Shown here: piece after piece, positions 23,883 to 32,979 of the stretch | Layout of the letters: the number at the start of each line of letters is the position of its first letter | Numbering within the stretch: the stretch's first letter is position 1 | Assembly (NCBI GenBank): GCA_947478465.1 | Contig: CANJWH010000030.1 | Location: forward strand, 1-37,519 | From: Bacteroidota bacterium | Lineage (GTDB): Bacteria; Bacteroidota; Bacteroidia; SXHM01 | Direction of reading: 5' to 3' | DNA length: 37,519 nt | The notes under the pieces: model-generated | Database searches by the model: none | Seen by the model: only the letters and a program-made list of their open reading frames with translations | Told to the model about the DNA's origin: nothing | Translations under genes and position numbers: made by a program

Positions 23883-24776
23883 ATGAAACTAAAATTCCTC
23901 ATTCCCATCCTTGCAGTTGCCACAGTTGCTTCCTGCAAAAAAACAGAAAATAAATACGATGCTTCCGGCTCATTTGAAGCAGAAGAAACCATTATTTCTG
24001 CTGAAGCAGCAGGCACAATAAAAGAGTTTACTATTTCTGAAAGCCAGGAGTTGAAAGCAGGACAGTCAATCGGATATATTGATTCCACTCAATTATATCT
24101 GAAAAAGAAACAGCTGTTGGCAAGCATTAATGCAGTACTTAGTAAACGCCCTGATATTGCTTTGCAACTTGGGGCTTTAGATGAGCAATTAAAAACTGCT
24201 GATAAAGAGAAACAACGTATGACCTCTCTGGTTTCTTCGGGAGCCGGAACTCAAAAACAGCTGGACGATATAGTGGCACAAATCAATGTCATCAACAAAC
24301 AAAAAGAAGCGTTGCAATCTTCTTTAAGAATAACGGTGAACGGAATTACTCAGGAAACTCAGCCGCTTTATATCCAGATTGAACAACTGAACGATCAATT
24401 AACAAAATGTAAAATTATCAACCCCGTAAACGGAACTGTTTTGGCGAAATATGTGGAGCCAAATGAAGTTGCTGCTCCCGGGAAACCGCTATATAAAATT
24501 GCTGATTTATCTGGAATAATTCTTAGAGCCTATATCAGTGGAAGTCAGTTATCGCAAGTGAAACTTGGTCAGCAACTAAAGGTTTTTGTGGACGATGGTG
24601 CTGAAAAATATAAAGAATACACTGGAGAAATTATGTGGATTAGCGATAAAGCAGAGTTCACGCCCAAAACAATTATGACTAAAGATGAACGCTCAAATCT
24701 TGTTTACGCAGTTAAGATAAAAGTAAAGAATGATGGGTTTCTAAAACTGGGAATGTATGGAGAAGTGAAGTTTTAG
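23883..24776 (+). CDS. HlyD/YbhG-type periplasmic adaptor lipoprotein
   Basis: A 297-residue membrane-fusion protein. The lipobox VASC puts the lipid on C18, so it is anchored in a membrane facing the periplasm. Order: a beta-barrel strand with FEAEETIISAEAAGTI, the first half-lipoyl part (ESQELKAGQSIGYID), a helical hairpin (about 65-155), the second half-lipoyl part (INPVNGTVLAKYVEPNEVAAPGKPLYKIAD) and a C-terminal barrel with VYAVKIKVKN and LGMYGEVKF. It should link the TolC-like channel to the ABC permeases. YbhG of E. coli is the closest functional comparison. Confidence 0.9.
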   Translation: MKLKFLIPILAVATVASCKKTENKYDASGSFEAEETIISAEAAGTIKEFTISESQELKAGQSIGYIDSTQLYLKKKQLLASINAVLSKRPDIALQLGALDEQLKTADKEKQRMTSLVSSGAGTQKQLDDIVAQINVINKQKEALQSSLRITVNGITQETQPLYIQIEQLNDQLTKCKIINPVNGTVLAKYVEPNEVAAPGKPLYKIADLSGIILRAYISGSQLSQVKLGQQLKVFVDDGAEKYKEYTGEIMWISDKAEFTPKTIMTKDERSNLVYAVKIKVKNDGFLKLGMYGEVKF

Positions 24777-24788
24777 TTTTTCGAAAAA

Positions 24789-25706
24789 ATGTCAATAGTA
24801 GAAGTAAATAACATCACCAAAACATACAACAAGGGAACAGTGCTTGCTACTGACTCTATTAGCTTTTCAGTTAGTGAAGGTGAGTTATTCGGATTGATTG
24901 GTCCTGATGGTGCCGGCAAAACAAGCATATTCAGAATACTTACAACTTTATTATTGGCAGATTCAGGAACTGCAACAGTCAATGGCTGGGATGTAGTAAA
25001 TGATTATAGTACAATACGAAACAACATCGGTTACATGCCCGGTAAATTTTCACTTTATCAGGATTTATCTGTGGAAGAAAACCTGGAGTTCTTTGCCACA
25101 ATTTTCGGAACAACGATTGCTGAAAATTATCACCTCATCAAAGATATTTATGTTCAGCTTGAACCATTCAAAGACCGAAGAGCAGGGAAACTTTCAGGAG
25201 GAATGAAACAAAAACTGGCACTGTGTTGCGCGCTAATTCACAAGCCTGTTGTTTTATTTCTTGATGAACCAACCACCGGTGTTGATCCTGTTTCCAGAAA
25301 AGAATTCTGGAACATGTTAAAGCGTTTAAAAGAACAAGGAATTACAATCATTGTTTCTACGCCTTATATGGATGAGGCCAATCTATGCGACCGCATTGCA
25401 CTGATGCAAAATGGAAAAATAATGTCAATAGAAACACCCGAAAACATTATTAAAAATTACAAAAAGGAATTGTGGGCAGTTGCTTCTCCAAACATGCATT
25501 CACTACTAACAGACCTTCGTGAATTTGAACTCACAGAAAGTTGTTATGCATTTGGAGATTCGCTTCATCTTTCATTTAAAGAGAAGAATGAAGATAACCG
25601 TTCTAAAACTCTTGCCTTCCTCGGAAGCCGCAATCACAGCAGTTTAGAGATGAACAGAATTAATCCGGGAATTGAAGATTGTTTTATTTCATTAATGCAG
25701 CAATAG
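24789..25706 (+). CDS. ABC exporter ATPase 1 (YbhF N-half type), degenerate Q- and H-loops
   Basis: A 305-residue nucleotide-binding subunit. Walker A is GPDGAGKTS (38-46), the signature LSGGMKQ (135-141) is intact and Walker B is VLFLDE (155-160). Two catalytic positions are changed: the Q-loop glutamine is G85 (GYMPGKFSLY) and the H-loop histidine is P192 (STPYMDEA). About 95 extra residues follow the ATPase core. It lies one base before the second ATPase gene. In E. coli YbhF both ATPases are one fused chain; here they are separate, so they presumably form a heterodimer. Confidence 0.92.
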   Translation: MSIVEVNNITKTYNKGTVLATDSISFSVSEGELFGLIGPDGAGKTSIFRILTTLLLADSGTATVNGWDVVNDYSTIRNNIGYMPGKFSLYQDLSVEENLEFFATIFGTTIAENYHLIKDIYVQLEPFKDRRAGKLSGGMKQKLALCCALIHKPVVLFLDEPTTGVDPVSRKEFWNMLKRLKEQGITIIVSTPYMDEANLCDRIALMQNGKIMSIETPENIIKNYKKELWAVASPNMHSLLTDLREFELTESCYAFGDSLHLSFKEKNEDNRSKTLAFLGSRNHSSLEMNRINPGIEDCFISLMQQ

Positions 25707-25707
25707 T

Positions 25708-26451
25708 ATGGCAGAGCAAGTTATAAAAGTTGAAAGGCTTACCAAACGTTTTGGTGATTTTACTGCTGTGGATGAAATTAGTTTTGAAGTAAACAAAGGA
25801 GAAATTTTTGGCTTTCTTGGAGCAAACGGAGCAGGAAAAACAACAGCTATGAGAATGCTGTGCGGCTTGTCAATTCCAACATCCGGTGCGGCTTCTGTGG
25901 TTGGCTTTGATGTTTACGAACAAACGGAAGACATCAAGAAGAATATTGGCTACATGAGTCAACGTTTTTCACTATATGAAGATTTAACTGTTATTGAAAA
26001 TATAAAATTCTACGCAGGAATCTACGGGCTTACCAAGAAACAAATCAAACAAAAGAGTGAGGAATTAATTGATCGCCTTGGCTTGCATAGTGAAACAAAA
26101 AAACTCGTTGGCGCTTTGCCATTGGGTTGGAAACAAAAACTTGCGTTTTCAGTTGCGTTGGTTCATGAGCCTAAAATTATTTTTCTGGATGAGCCTACAG
26201 GAGGTGTTGACCCTGTTACACGCAGGCAATTCTGGGAAATGATTTATGAAGTTTCAGCAAAAGGAGTTACTGTGTTTGTAACAACACACTATATGGATGA
26301 AGCGGAATACTGCAATCGTGTTTCTATTATGGTTGATGGTAGAATAGAAGCATTGGACGCACCCCGCAAACTAAAAGAGAAATTCAATGTATCATCAATG
26401 GATGATGTTTTTTATTTACTGGCGCGAGGAGCTAAGAAAGCAGCGATATGA
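25708..26451 (+). CDS. ABC exporter ATPase 2 (YbhF C-half type), degenerate signature
   Basis: A 247-residue ATPase with Walker A GANGAGKTT (38-46), Q85 in GYMSQRFSLY, Walker B IIFLDE (157-162) and H194 in TTHYMDEA, all intact. The signature reads LPLGWKQ (137-143) instead of LSGGxxQ, as in the second half of YbhF-type proteins. Together with ATPase 1 this gives one composite site with all good motifs (its own Walker motifs plus the signature of partner 1) and one degenerate site. It overlaps the next gene by ATGA. Confidence 0.92.
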   Translation: MAEQVIKVERLTKRFGDFTAVDEISFEVNKGEIFGFLGANGAGKTTAMRMLCGLSIPTSGAASVVGFDVYEQTEDIKKNIGYMSQRFSLYEDLTVIENIKFYAGIYGLTKKQIKQKSEELIDRLGLHSETKKLVGALPLGWKQKLAFSVALVHEPKIIFLDEPTGGVDPVTRRQFWEMIYEVSAKGVTVFVTTHYMDEAEYCNRVSIMVDGRIEALDAPRKLKEKFNVSSMDDVFYLLARGAKKAAI

Positions 26452-27554
26452 AACAATTCTTAGTTTTCATAAAAAAAGAATTTGCCCACGTTTTGCGTGA
26501 CCGCAGAACCTTACTCATTCTGTTTGGTTTGCCGGTTGTTCAAATTCTGGTCTTTGGATTCGCGCTTACTAATGAAGTAAAAAATTCACGCATTGTAATT
26601 TGTGATTACGCTAACGATGAAAGCTCTCAGGCACTCATCCGCAAGATTGAAGCAAGTGAATACTTTGATGCCGAAAAAATCACTCTTTCATACAGCGACA
26701 TTGAGAAATCATTTAAAGCCGGCAAAATTAAAGCGGCTGTAATCTTTCCCGTTAATTTTGACAATGATTTGCAACACCTGCACAAAGCGCAAATACAGAT
26801 TATTTCTGATGCCTCGGATCCTAACACCGGCAATACGATTAACAATTATCTGAGTACTATAATAACTGATTATCAAAGGCAGATGATTGAAAACGCTAAT
26901 ATTCCTTTGCGTGTTACAACTGAAATAAGGATGCTTTACAACCCGCAACTGAAAGCCGCTCACAACTTTGTTCCGGGAGTTATGGCGCTTGTATTGATGC
27001 TTGTTTGCGTGATGATGACTTCAATTTCCATTGTGCGCGAAAAAGAAATGGGAACCATGGAAGTGCTGCTTGTTTCGCCTTATCGCCCTATTCTGGTTAT
27101 ACTTTCAAAAGCTGTTCCCTATCTGCTTCTTTCTCTGGTAAATGTTGCTACTATTTTACTGCTCAGTGTGTTTGTGCTTGAGTTACCTATCGTTGGTAGT
27201 GTTTGGCTTCTGTTCCTTGAAAGCATATTGTTTATCATCACTTCATTGTCTCTTGGGTTGCTTATTTCTACTCGAGCAAAAACGCAACAGGAAGCAATGC
27301 TTATTTCAATGATGGGTATGTTGTTACCAACTTTAATTTTCAGTGGATTTATGTTTCCCGTTGAAAACTTTCCGCTGCCACTTCAACTAATTTCCAACAT
27401 TGTTCCGGCACGCTGGTATTACATTATTGTGAAAACGGTGATGGTGAAAGGGCTTGGTTTTTCAGCCATCTGGAAAGAAACTCTAATTCTGACTGGAATT
27501 ACTTTTTTTCTTTTGGTGGTGAGTCTGCGAAATTTTAAAAAACGACTGGAATGA
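26448..27554 (+). CDS. ABC-2 type permease 1 (YbhS-like)
   Basis: A 368-residue membrane subunit of ABC-2 topology: one N-terminal helix (TLLILFGLPVVQILVFGFAL), a periplasmic domain of about 150 residues (RIVICDYANDESSQALIRKI onward) and five C-terminal helices. The conserved ABC-2 stretch REKEMGTMEVLLVSPYRP is at the coupling-helix position before the second membrane segment pair. It starts in the ATGA overlap with ATPase 2 and ends in an ATGA overlap with permease 2, so the two permeases are made in equal amounts and probably pair. Confidence 0.9.
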   Translation: MKQFLVFIKKEFAHVLRDRRTLLILFGLPVVQILVFGFALTNEVKNSRIVICDYANDESSQALIRKIEASEYFDAEKITLSYSDIEKSFKAGKIKAAVIFPVNFDNDLQHLHKAQIQIISDASDPNTGNTINNYLSTIITDYQRQMIENANIPLRVTTEIRMLYNPQLKAAHNFVPGVMALVLMLVCVMMTSISIVREKEMGTMEVLLVSPYRPILVILSKAVPYLLLSLVNVATILLLSVFVLELPIVGSVWLLFLESILFIITSLSLGLLISTRAKTQQEAMLISMMGMLLPTLIFSGFMFPVENFPLPLQLISNIVPARWYYIIVKTVMVKGLGFSAIWKETLILTGITFFLLVVSLRNFKKRLE

Positions 27555-28669
27555 GAACTATCCGATTTCTCTTACAAAAAGAGTTCCGCCAGATATTAAG
27601 GAACAAAACTATACTTGCGGTAGTTGTTATGGTTCCTATTGTTCAGCTTATCATTCTTCCGCTTGCCGCAGATTATGAAGTAAAGAATGTTTCGCTTTGC
27701 ATTGTTGATAATGACCACTCGACTTACAGTCAAAAACTGATTGCAAAAATTACCGCTTCAGGTTATTTTAAACTTGTTGATTTTCCTGAATCATACAGAG
27801 ACGGACTTAAACTCATTGAAAGTGACAAAGCAGATGTAATCCTTTCCATTCCCTCCAATTTCGAGCGAAATTTAATTCGCGATGATACACAAGAACTCTT
27901 TGTTTCTGTAAATGCAATTAATGGTGTAAAAGCAAATCTTGGCGGTGCTTATGTGTTGGGTATTATTCGCGAGTTTAATTCTGTTATCAGAACAGAATGG
28001 ATTCAAGCGCCACGTTTTAGTAATATTCCGGTTATTGATATTGCTATAACAAACTGGTATAATCCGTACATGAATTACAAAATATTTATGGTTCCGGGGA
28101 TACTTGCTGTGCTGGTAACCATGATGGGTGGCTATGTTTCGGCACTCAACATTGTAAAAGAAAAAGAACTGGGCACCATTGAGCAAATGAATGTTTCACC
28201 CATTCGAAAACATCATTTTATTCTCGGAAAATTAATCCCCTTTTGGATATTGGGTATGATAGTTCTCACCATTGGTTTAACTGTTGGTTTCTTGATTTAC
28301 GGAATTGTACCTGAAGGAAAAATTGGCCTCATCTACCTCTTTGCTGCTGTTTATCTTGTATCTGTTCTCGGACTTGGATTTCTTGTTTCTACATATTCCG
28401 AAACGCAACAACAGGCAATGTTTCTCTCGTTCTTCTTTATTATGATTTTCATTATGCTCAGTGGACTTTTCACTTCTATTGACAGCATGCCGCAATGGAC
28501 AAAAGTCATAACCTGGTTTAACCCTGTTACTTATTTTATTCAGGTTATGCGAATGATTGTGCTAAAGGGGAGTGGCTTTATGGATATTCTTCCACATCTG
28601 CTTAAAGTTGCAGGAATTGGATTGGTTCTCAACATCTGGGCCATCAGAAATTACAAGAAGACATCGTAA
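27551..28669 (+). CDS. ABC-2 type permease 2 (YbhR-like)
   Basis: A 372-residue partner of permease 1 with the same topology: N-terminal helix (LAVVVMVPIVQLIILPLAAD), a large periplasmic domain (LCIVDNDHSTYSQKLIAKI onward) and five helices at the end, with KEKELGTIEQMNVSPIRKHH as the ABC-2 motif. It is the last gene of the efflux operon; the next gene has its own -7 box inside the short gap that follows. Exporters of this type pump drugs or lipophilic compounds, but the substrate here is unknown. Confidence 0.9.
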   Translation: MRTIRFLLQKEFRQILRNKTILAVVVMVPIVQLIILPLAADYEVKNVSLCIVDNDHSTYSQKLIAKITASGYFKLVDFPESYRDGLKLIESDKADVILSIPSNFERNLIRDDTQELFVSVNAINGVKANLGGAYVLGIIREFNSVIRTEWIQAPRFSNIPVIDIAITNWYNPYMNYKIFMVPGILAVLVTMMGGYVSALNIVKEKELGTIEQMNVSPIRKHHFILGKLIPFWILGMIVLTIGLTVGFLIYGIVPEGKIGLIYLFAAVYLVSVLGLGFLVSTYSETQQQAMFLSFFFIMIFIMLSGLFTSIDSMPQWTKVITWFNPVTYFIQVMRMIVLKGSGFMDILPHLLKVAGIGLVLNIWAIRNYKKTS

Positions 28670-28684
28670 TTCTACAGAATACAT

Positions 28685-28692
28685 TACTTTTG
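28685..28692 (+). promoter_or_regulatory. Candidate -7 box TACTTTTG of the phosphoesterase gene
   Basis: TACTTTTG matches TAnnTTTG and lies 26 bases before the ATG at 28719, after the permease stop. No clear -33 TTTG is seen. Confidence 0.45.
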
Positions 28693-28718
28693 TGGAAATC
28701 AATAGCAGCAACACTTCC

Positions 28719-29867
28719 ATGAAATATTTTACCTTTCTATTTACTCTTCTGTTGTTTTCAGTTTTTACACTTAAGACATTTGCGCAAACTATTCCGCAAC
28801 ACGATCATGTTGTTATCTGTGTTCTGGAGAATCACTCTTCATCCGGAATTGTGGGTTCGTTTTTTGCGCCTTACATCAATTCGTTGATTGGCGGAACGCA
28901 CACTGCACACTTTACAGAATCATATGGATTAACGCATCCCAGCCAACCCAATTACCTCATGCTGTATTCGGGCACTAATCAAGGAGTAACCGATGATGCT
29001 GATCCGGGAACGTGGCCATTTACAACGCCTAATCTTGGTGCACAATTGCTTGATGGCGGATATTCTTTCATTGGCTATTCAGAAGATCTTCCTGATGTTG
29101 GTTCTAATGTTTCAACAAGCGGTGATTATGCGCGCAAACACAATCCGTGGGTAAACTGGCAGGATGCATCCACTAACGGAGTGCCTGCAATTTCTAATCA
29201 ACCGTTCACGAGTTTTCCTTCTGATTTTTCAACCTTACCTACTCTATCTTTTGTAATTCCAAACCTTGCACACGATATGCATGACCCTATTATTTTACCA
29301 ACGGCAATCAGCAATGGCGATACGTGGGTGCAGGATTTTCTTGACTCATATATTCAGTGGGCAAAAACTAATAACAGTCTGTTTATACTCACCTTTGATG
29401 AAGACGATCAGCTGAGCTCAAACCACATTCTTACTTTGTTTATTGGCGAAAATGTAATTGCAGGTGATTACAGCGAACACATTGACCATTACGATATTTT
29501 AAGAACGCTTGAAGATATGTATGGTCTGCCTTATGCCGCTAATGCATCGCTTGCAACACCTATTACTGATTGCTGGGTGCAAACCACAATAGGAATAAAC
29601 GAAGCGGAGAACAATACTGAAAACATGCTGTATCCAAATCCTGCGAGTTCAACTGTAACGATGGACGTAAACTCTGACTTAGATGAATCTGCACACGTAA
29701 CTATTTCAAACGTTCTATCGCAAACAGTTGCTGCTTTTGACAAACAACTTACACGAGGAAACAATAAATTCACTTTGCAGGTTGATAAACTGGAGAACGG
29801 AACTTATTTTGTGACTATTAAGTCTTCGCAGAAAAGTGTTGTGAAGAAACTGACGGTAAAGAATTAA
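28719..29867 (+). CDS. T9SS-exported phosphoesterase (AcpA/phospholipase C superfamily)
   Basis: A 382-residue protein. Residues 1-23 are a signal peptide (MKYFTFLFTLLLFSVF...FAQ). The catalytic domain begins HDHVVICVLENHSSSGIVGS, with the metal-binding E-N of the phosphoesterase family, then THPSQPNYLMLYSGT (nucleophile S/T region) and ILTFDEDDQ with further metal ligands, then HIDHYDILRTLEDMYGL. These fit acid phosphatase or phospholipase C relatives. The last 75 residues (MLYPNPASSTVTMDV to VVKKLTVKN) are a type A T9SS sorting domain, so the enzyme should reach the cell surface. ATG 28719 is the start; the frame extends upstream by chance through the permease gene. Confidence 0.88.
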   Translation: MKYFTFLFTLLLFSVFTLKTFAQTIPQHDHVVICVLENHSSSGIVGSFFAPYINSLIGGTHTAHFTESYGLTHPSQPNYLMLYSGTNQGVTDDADPGTWPFTTPNLGAQLLDGGYSFIGYSEDLPDVGSNVSTSGDYARKHNPWVNWQDASTNGVPAISNQPFTSFPSDFSTLPTLSFVIPNLAHDMHDPIILPTAISNGDTWVQDFLDSYIQWAKTNNSLFILTFDEDDQLSSNHILTLFIGENVIAGDYSEHIDHYDILRTLEDMYGLPYAANASLATPITDCWVQTTIGINEAENNTENMLYPNPASSTVTMDVNSDLDESAHVTISNVLSQTVAAFDKQLTRGNNKFTLQVDKLENGTYFVTIKSSQKSVVKKLTVKN

Positions 29868-29872
29868 ACAGT

Positions 29873-32512
29873 TTACAATTTCCCGCCCAACACAAAGGAC
29901 TTCTTGTATTTCTTTTGTTCGCCTGAAGTGTTAAAGAGTTCAATGTAGGCGACATATACTCCAATGCGGGCTTTTTCATTTTCAGCATTTATTCCATCCC
30001 AGGAGATGGTTCCGGTTGTGCCAAGCAACTCATTGGTAAGAAGATTTTTTATTGTTCTTCCGCGCGAATCGTAGATGGTGATGCTGCCGATAAATCCGGG
30101 AGTATCAAACGTGTAGTTGAAATTTATAACATCGTTGTAGCCATCGTTGTCGGGTGAGAAGATTGCGGGCTCGAGAGTGATTGGCGAGTCTTCAATTTGC
30201 GGAACATCAAACTGTGAGTTTTGATAAGCAGGTGTTGCAAAGCCAACTGTTTCGGCAGCTGAGTGCCAGTTGCTGCGGTCGACAGAAGAGCGGTCAAATG
30301 CTATACGCTCTAAGGAAATACCTTTTAAACTATTGAGTAAGGGAATGTGCATGGCTTCATCATAGATGAGCATATCAATGATGTTGCCGAGTGTATCGTT
30401 GAGCACAACAGAACCTGCATCAATATTGAAGGAGGGCATGGAAATAACTTTGAGAAAACCGTTGGGGTTTGGTGTTGAGTAATCTGATTTTACTGCATCG
30501 GGTGAAATGGTGAGTACTAAATATTCACCAGGAAAAAGGAGGTAGCCGAGAGGTGCAATAATCTTTTGATTGATTGGAGGAACACCGATAGTATCGAAGT
30601 TAGCGATGCGCAAACTCTTTAAGTCGATGACTTTGGTGGAGCGGTTATACACCTCCACAAAATCAACACCATCATCATAAGGGTAGAAGAGAATTTCGTT
30701 TACGATGATGTCATTTGAATCGGGGAATTCGGGGATAGCGAAACGGACAGCGATGCTGTCTTGTATGGCGTTGGCAGCGCAATCCTGCATGTTGCTTACA
30801 TAGAGGTTGTAAGTAGTTTGCAGTTGCAAAGGTTGCGCGAGTGAGAGCGTTACCGTTTTCATTGTAGGAAATTCAGGAAGGGCAGAAAGCGGTGTTCCGA
30901 TGCCATTATCAATAAAATAGTTGCCGGTGTTGATTGCAAAGAGGCTGTCTAATTTTTCGGTGAAGAAAACGGTGATGGTGTTGTTGTCAACAACGCTCAC
31001 CCTTTCAGGTGCAGGGGCCTGAGTATCGGGGTTGGTGGCGTAAACGGAATTGGTTCTTCCGGGTGTGCCACCTGCAATGTTGGTGCTTGCACGCCAGTTG
31101 TTGGCTTCACCGCAAACGTAATCGGGGTCTATCTGTTCGAGCGACCAGCCGCCTTCTTCTTTGTCAGGATTGCCATACCAGTCGATTGTATATTCCAGCG
31201 TGTGTATGATGTTACCTGAACTGTCCTGCAATAACAATGTTTGCCCGTCATTGGTTAATGCAAGGGTGGAAAGTTCGGGAACTTCAATTACGTTGCCGTA
31301 GCCCTGCATGTAAATAAAAGCATCATCGGTAACAAGCACAAGAAAACTATCGGGCAGAATTACTGCATCGGGCAAGAGTTTGGTGGTAGTGCCGTAGGTG
31401 AATTTCCAGTCTTTGACATTGATGGGAACCTGTGTGCGGTTATACAATTCGGTGTATTCGAATTCGGGAATGCCAACGTAGGGAGAAGGGTCGGCCATTA
31501 CTTCGTTGAAGACCACATCGTAGCGCTGAGGGAAATAATAAATGAATGGATGTTGCGAGGAAAGCATTGTGTTTCCGGCTGCATCCTGCACGTTGGAGAT
31601 GGAGAGTGTGTAAAGTGTTCCGAGTGTAAAGTTGGTTGCAAAGGTGAGGTGAACGATGTTGGCGTTTGTTACATCACGTGAGGCGGTTTGGGAATTTCCC
31701 AGACTGTTATCTGCTGAATAATTGGTAACAGTTTCGGCTGCGGACTGACTAACGGTTTCGGAAAAAGTAACATCCACAGAATTGGGTGAGGTGATGGAAA
31801 CGGCTGTTACTGTGGGCAACACATTGTCTACAAAGGTGGAGCCTGTGACATTGAAATCATCGAAGATGAAGTTGGCGCTGTTGGTAGTTGTGTATTTGCA
31901 GGAGACACCAAAGAAGGAAGTGGTGAGAAATGTAACATCGTTCACACTTCCTTCGAGGGCGAAGTTATTTCCGATGGTGCTGTCGCTGTAAAAATTCCAT
32001 GTTCCATCGGGGAAACGTTCTACTTTTATTCGCCCTTCGGCAGGGTTGATGCCAAAAGAGTTAACTGTTCCGGCAAAGAGTTCGGTGCCGGTGGTGGCGC
32101 TTTGTTTGAAGAATTTGAGGCGGTCTGTAGAACCATTTTCGCCAAAGCGCAGGTAGTATCCGTTTAAATCACCGCGTAGGTTTTCCTGATCGGAGACTAA
32201 ATATATTTTAAGGTTGTTGCTGTTGCTGGGATCGAAATTCATGCTGAAATAAAACTCCCATTGGATGGTATCGCTGAAGACAACGCTGTTGGCGGTGGCA
32301 AGGTAGGCGGTGTCGCTCAAAGCGGGTGCATTGAGGTGGAGCTGGGAACTTCCGTTTACTTCAAACTTGGTGGTTTCGCCTGTCCAGGTGGGGTTGGTGG
32401 TGAAGTCGGTGTCGGTGAAGTTGTCGGAGAATTGGGCTAATGCCCCTGCCCCCGAATGTTTCCATAAGAGCGGGGTGAGGAAGAGAAGAACGATAAGAAT
32501 TATTCTTTTCAT
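29873..32512 (-). CDS. Secreted lamin-tail-domain (LTD) surface protein
   Basis: An 879-residue protein with a signal peptide (MKRIILIVLLFLTPLLW... to about ALAQ at 26). Order: a jelly-roll-like domain (about 27-230), an SbsA/Big_5-type Ig domain (DNVLPTVTAVSITSPNSVDV), a first LTD (RYDVVFNEVMADPSP to the CGEANNWR region), a second Ig-like domain (DTQAPAPERVSVVDNNTITV), a second LTD (NDIIVNEILFYPYDDGVDFV) and a C-terminal FlgD-like domain beginning IFSPDNDGYNDVINFNYTF. The ending KKYKKSFVLGGKL is common in T9SS-exported proteins of this group. LTDs are thought to bind surfaces or DNA. ATG 32512 is used because the upstream extension has no signal peptide. Confidence 0.82.
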   Translation of the reverse strand: MKRIILIVLLFLTPLLWKHSGAGALAQFSDNFTDTDFTTNPTWTGETTKFEVNGSSQLHLNAPALSDTAYLATANSVVFSDTIQWEFYFSMNFDPSNSNNLKIYLVSDQENLRGDLNGYYLRFGENGSTDRLKFFKQSATTGTELFAGTVNSFGINPAEGRIKVERFPDGTWNFYSDSTIGNNFALEGSVNDVTFLTTSFFGVSCKYTTTNSANFIFDDFNVTGSTFVDNVLPTVTAVSITSPNSVDVTFSETVSQSAAETVTNYSADNSLGNSQTASRDVTNANIVHLTFATNFTLGTLYTLSISNVQDAAGNTMLSSQHPFIYYFPQRYDVVFNEVMADPSPYVGIPEFEYTELYNRTQVPINVKDWKFTYGTTTKLLPDAVILPDSFLVLVTDDAFIYMQGYGNVIEVPELSTLALTNDGQTLLLQDSSGNIIHTLEYTIDWYGNPDKEEGGWSLEQIDPDYVCGEANNWRASTNIAGGTPGRTNSVYATNPDTQAPAPERVSVVDNNTITVFFTEKLDSLFAINTGNYFIDNGIGTPLSALPEFPTMKTVTLSLAQPLQLQTTYNLYVSNMQDCAANAIQDSIAVRFAIPEFPDSNDIIVNEILFYPYDDGVDFVEVYNRSTKVIDLKSLRIANFDTIGVPPINQKIIAPLGYLLFPGEYLVLTISPDAVKSDYSTPNPNGFLKVISMPSFNIDAGSVVLNDTLGNIIDMLIYDEAMHIPLLNSLKGISLERIAFDRSSVDRSNWHSAAETVGFATPAYQNSQFDVPQIEDSPITLEPAIFSPDNDGYNDVINFNYTFDTPGFIGSITIYDSRGRTIKNLLTNELLGTTGTISWDGINAENEKARIGVYVAYIELFNTSGEQKKYKKSFVLGGKL

Positions 32513-32606
32513 GGGGGTGTTTGGGGCTGCAAGATAGAAAATAGGGGAAAATAAAAAAGGGGGTGGGTAGCGGCAAAGCATTTTGTTTACAGAAAGATAA
32601 TATAAC

Positions 32607-32831
32607 CGGAAAGAGGTGAAATAAACCTTTCCGTCATTTCCACAAGTCTTTCCGCTATTTCCTTAATCTATTCCGTTCTTTCAATGTTCCTTTCCGTACC
32701 TTCTACTTTCCTTTCCGCTCTTTCAATGGTCTGTTCCGCTCTTTCCATACTCCAATCCGTCCTTTCCAAAACCGTTTCCGCCATTTCCGTGATGTTTTCC
32801 GCCAGCGGAAAGTGTTACGGAAATGACGGAA
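32607..32831. repeat. 21-bp-period tandem array with inverted ends (array 2)
   Basis: TTCCG recurs in exact 21-bp phase at 32629, 32650, 32671, 32692, 32713, 32734, 32755 (ATCCG), 32776 and 32797; the unit is roughly TTCCGctcTTtcaatgttcct. The array ends in inverted units: positions 32776-32802 pair with 32805-32831 (22 of 27 bases) around CA, and at the left CGGAAAG at 32607 pairs with CTTTCCG at 32627. It lies in the 467-base gap between the two surface-protein genes, and no gene is visible in it. Confidence 0.85.
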
Positions 32832-32924
32832 TGCTTTTCAATTATAGTTTCAACTCTTAAACCAATAACTGAACAGATTCATGAATAGTAGAAAAGGAGT
32901 ATAGCAATCTTTACAGAGTTTATA

Positions 32925-32965
32925 ATAAAGAGAAAGGGCGGCCTATGGCCGCCCTTTCTCTTTAT
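32925..32965 (-). terminator. Perfect 19-bp hairpin terminator
   Basis: ATAAAGAGAAAGGGCGGCC at 32925-32943 and its exact reverse complement at 32947-32965 are separated by TAT. It sits 14 bases after the stop of the minus-strand repeat protein, and the A/T-rich outer arm provides a T-run on that strand. Confidence 0.88.
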
Positions 32966-32979
32966 GCAAACTATATGAC

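Noticed and set aside
28572..28718. 49-residue extension of the phosphoesterase overlapping permease 2
   Set aside because: The signal peptide starts at 28719, and a -7 box lies between the genes.
32513..32581. Upstream extension of the lamin-tail protein (MLCRYPPPFL...)
   Set aside because: It would place residues before a good signal peptide; ATG 32512 is at the right place.
32607..32831. Array 2 as a CRISPR
   Set aside because: Units are contiguous without spacers, period 21 bp, units degenerate, and no cas gene is near.
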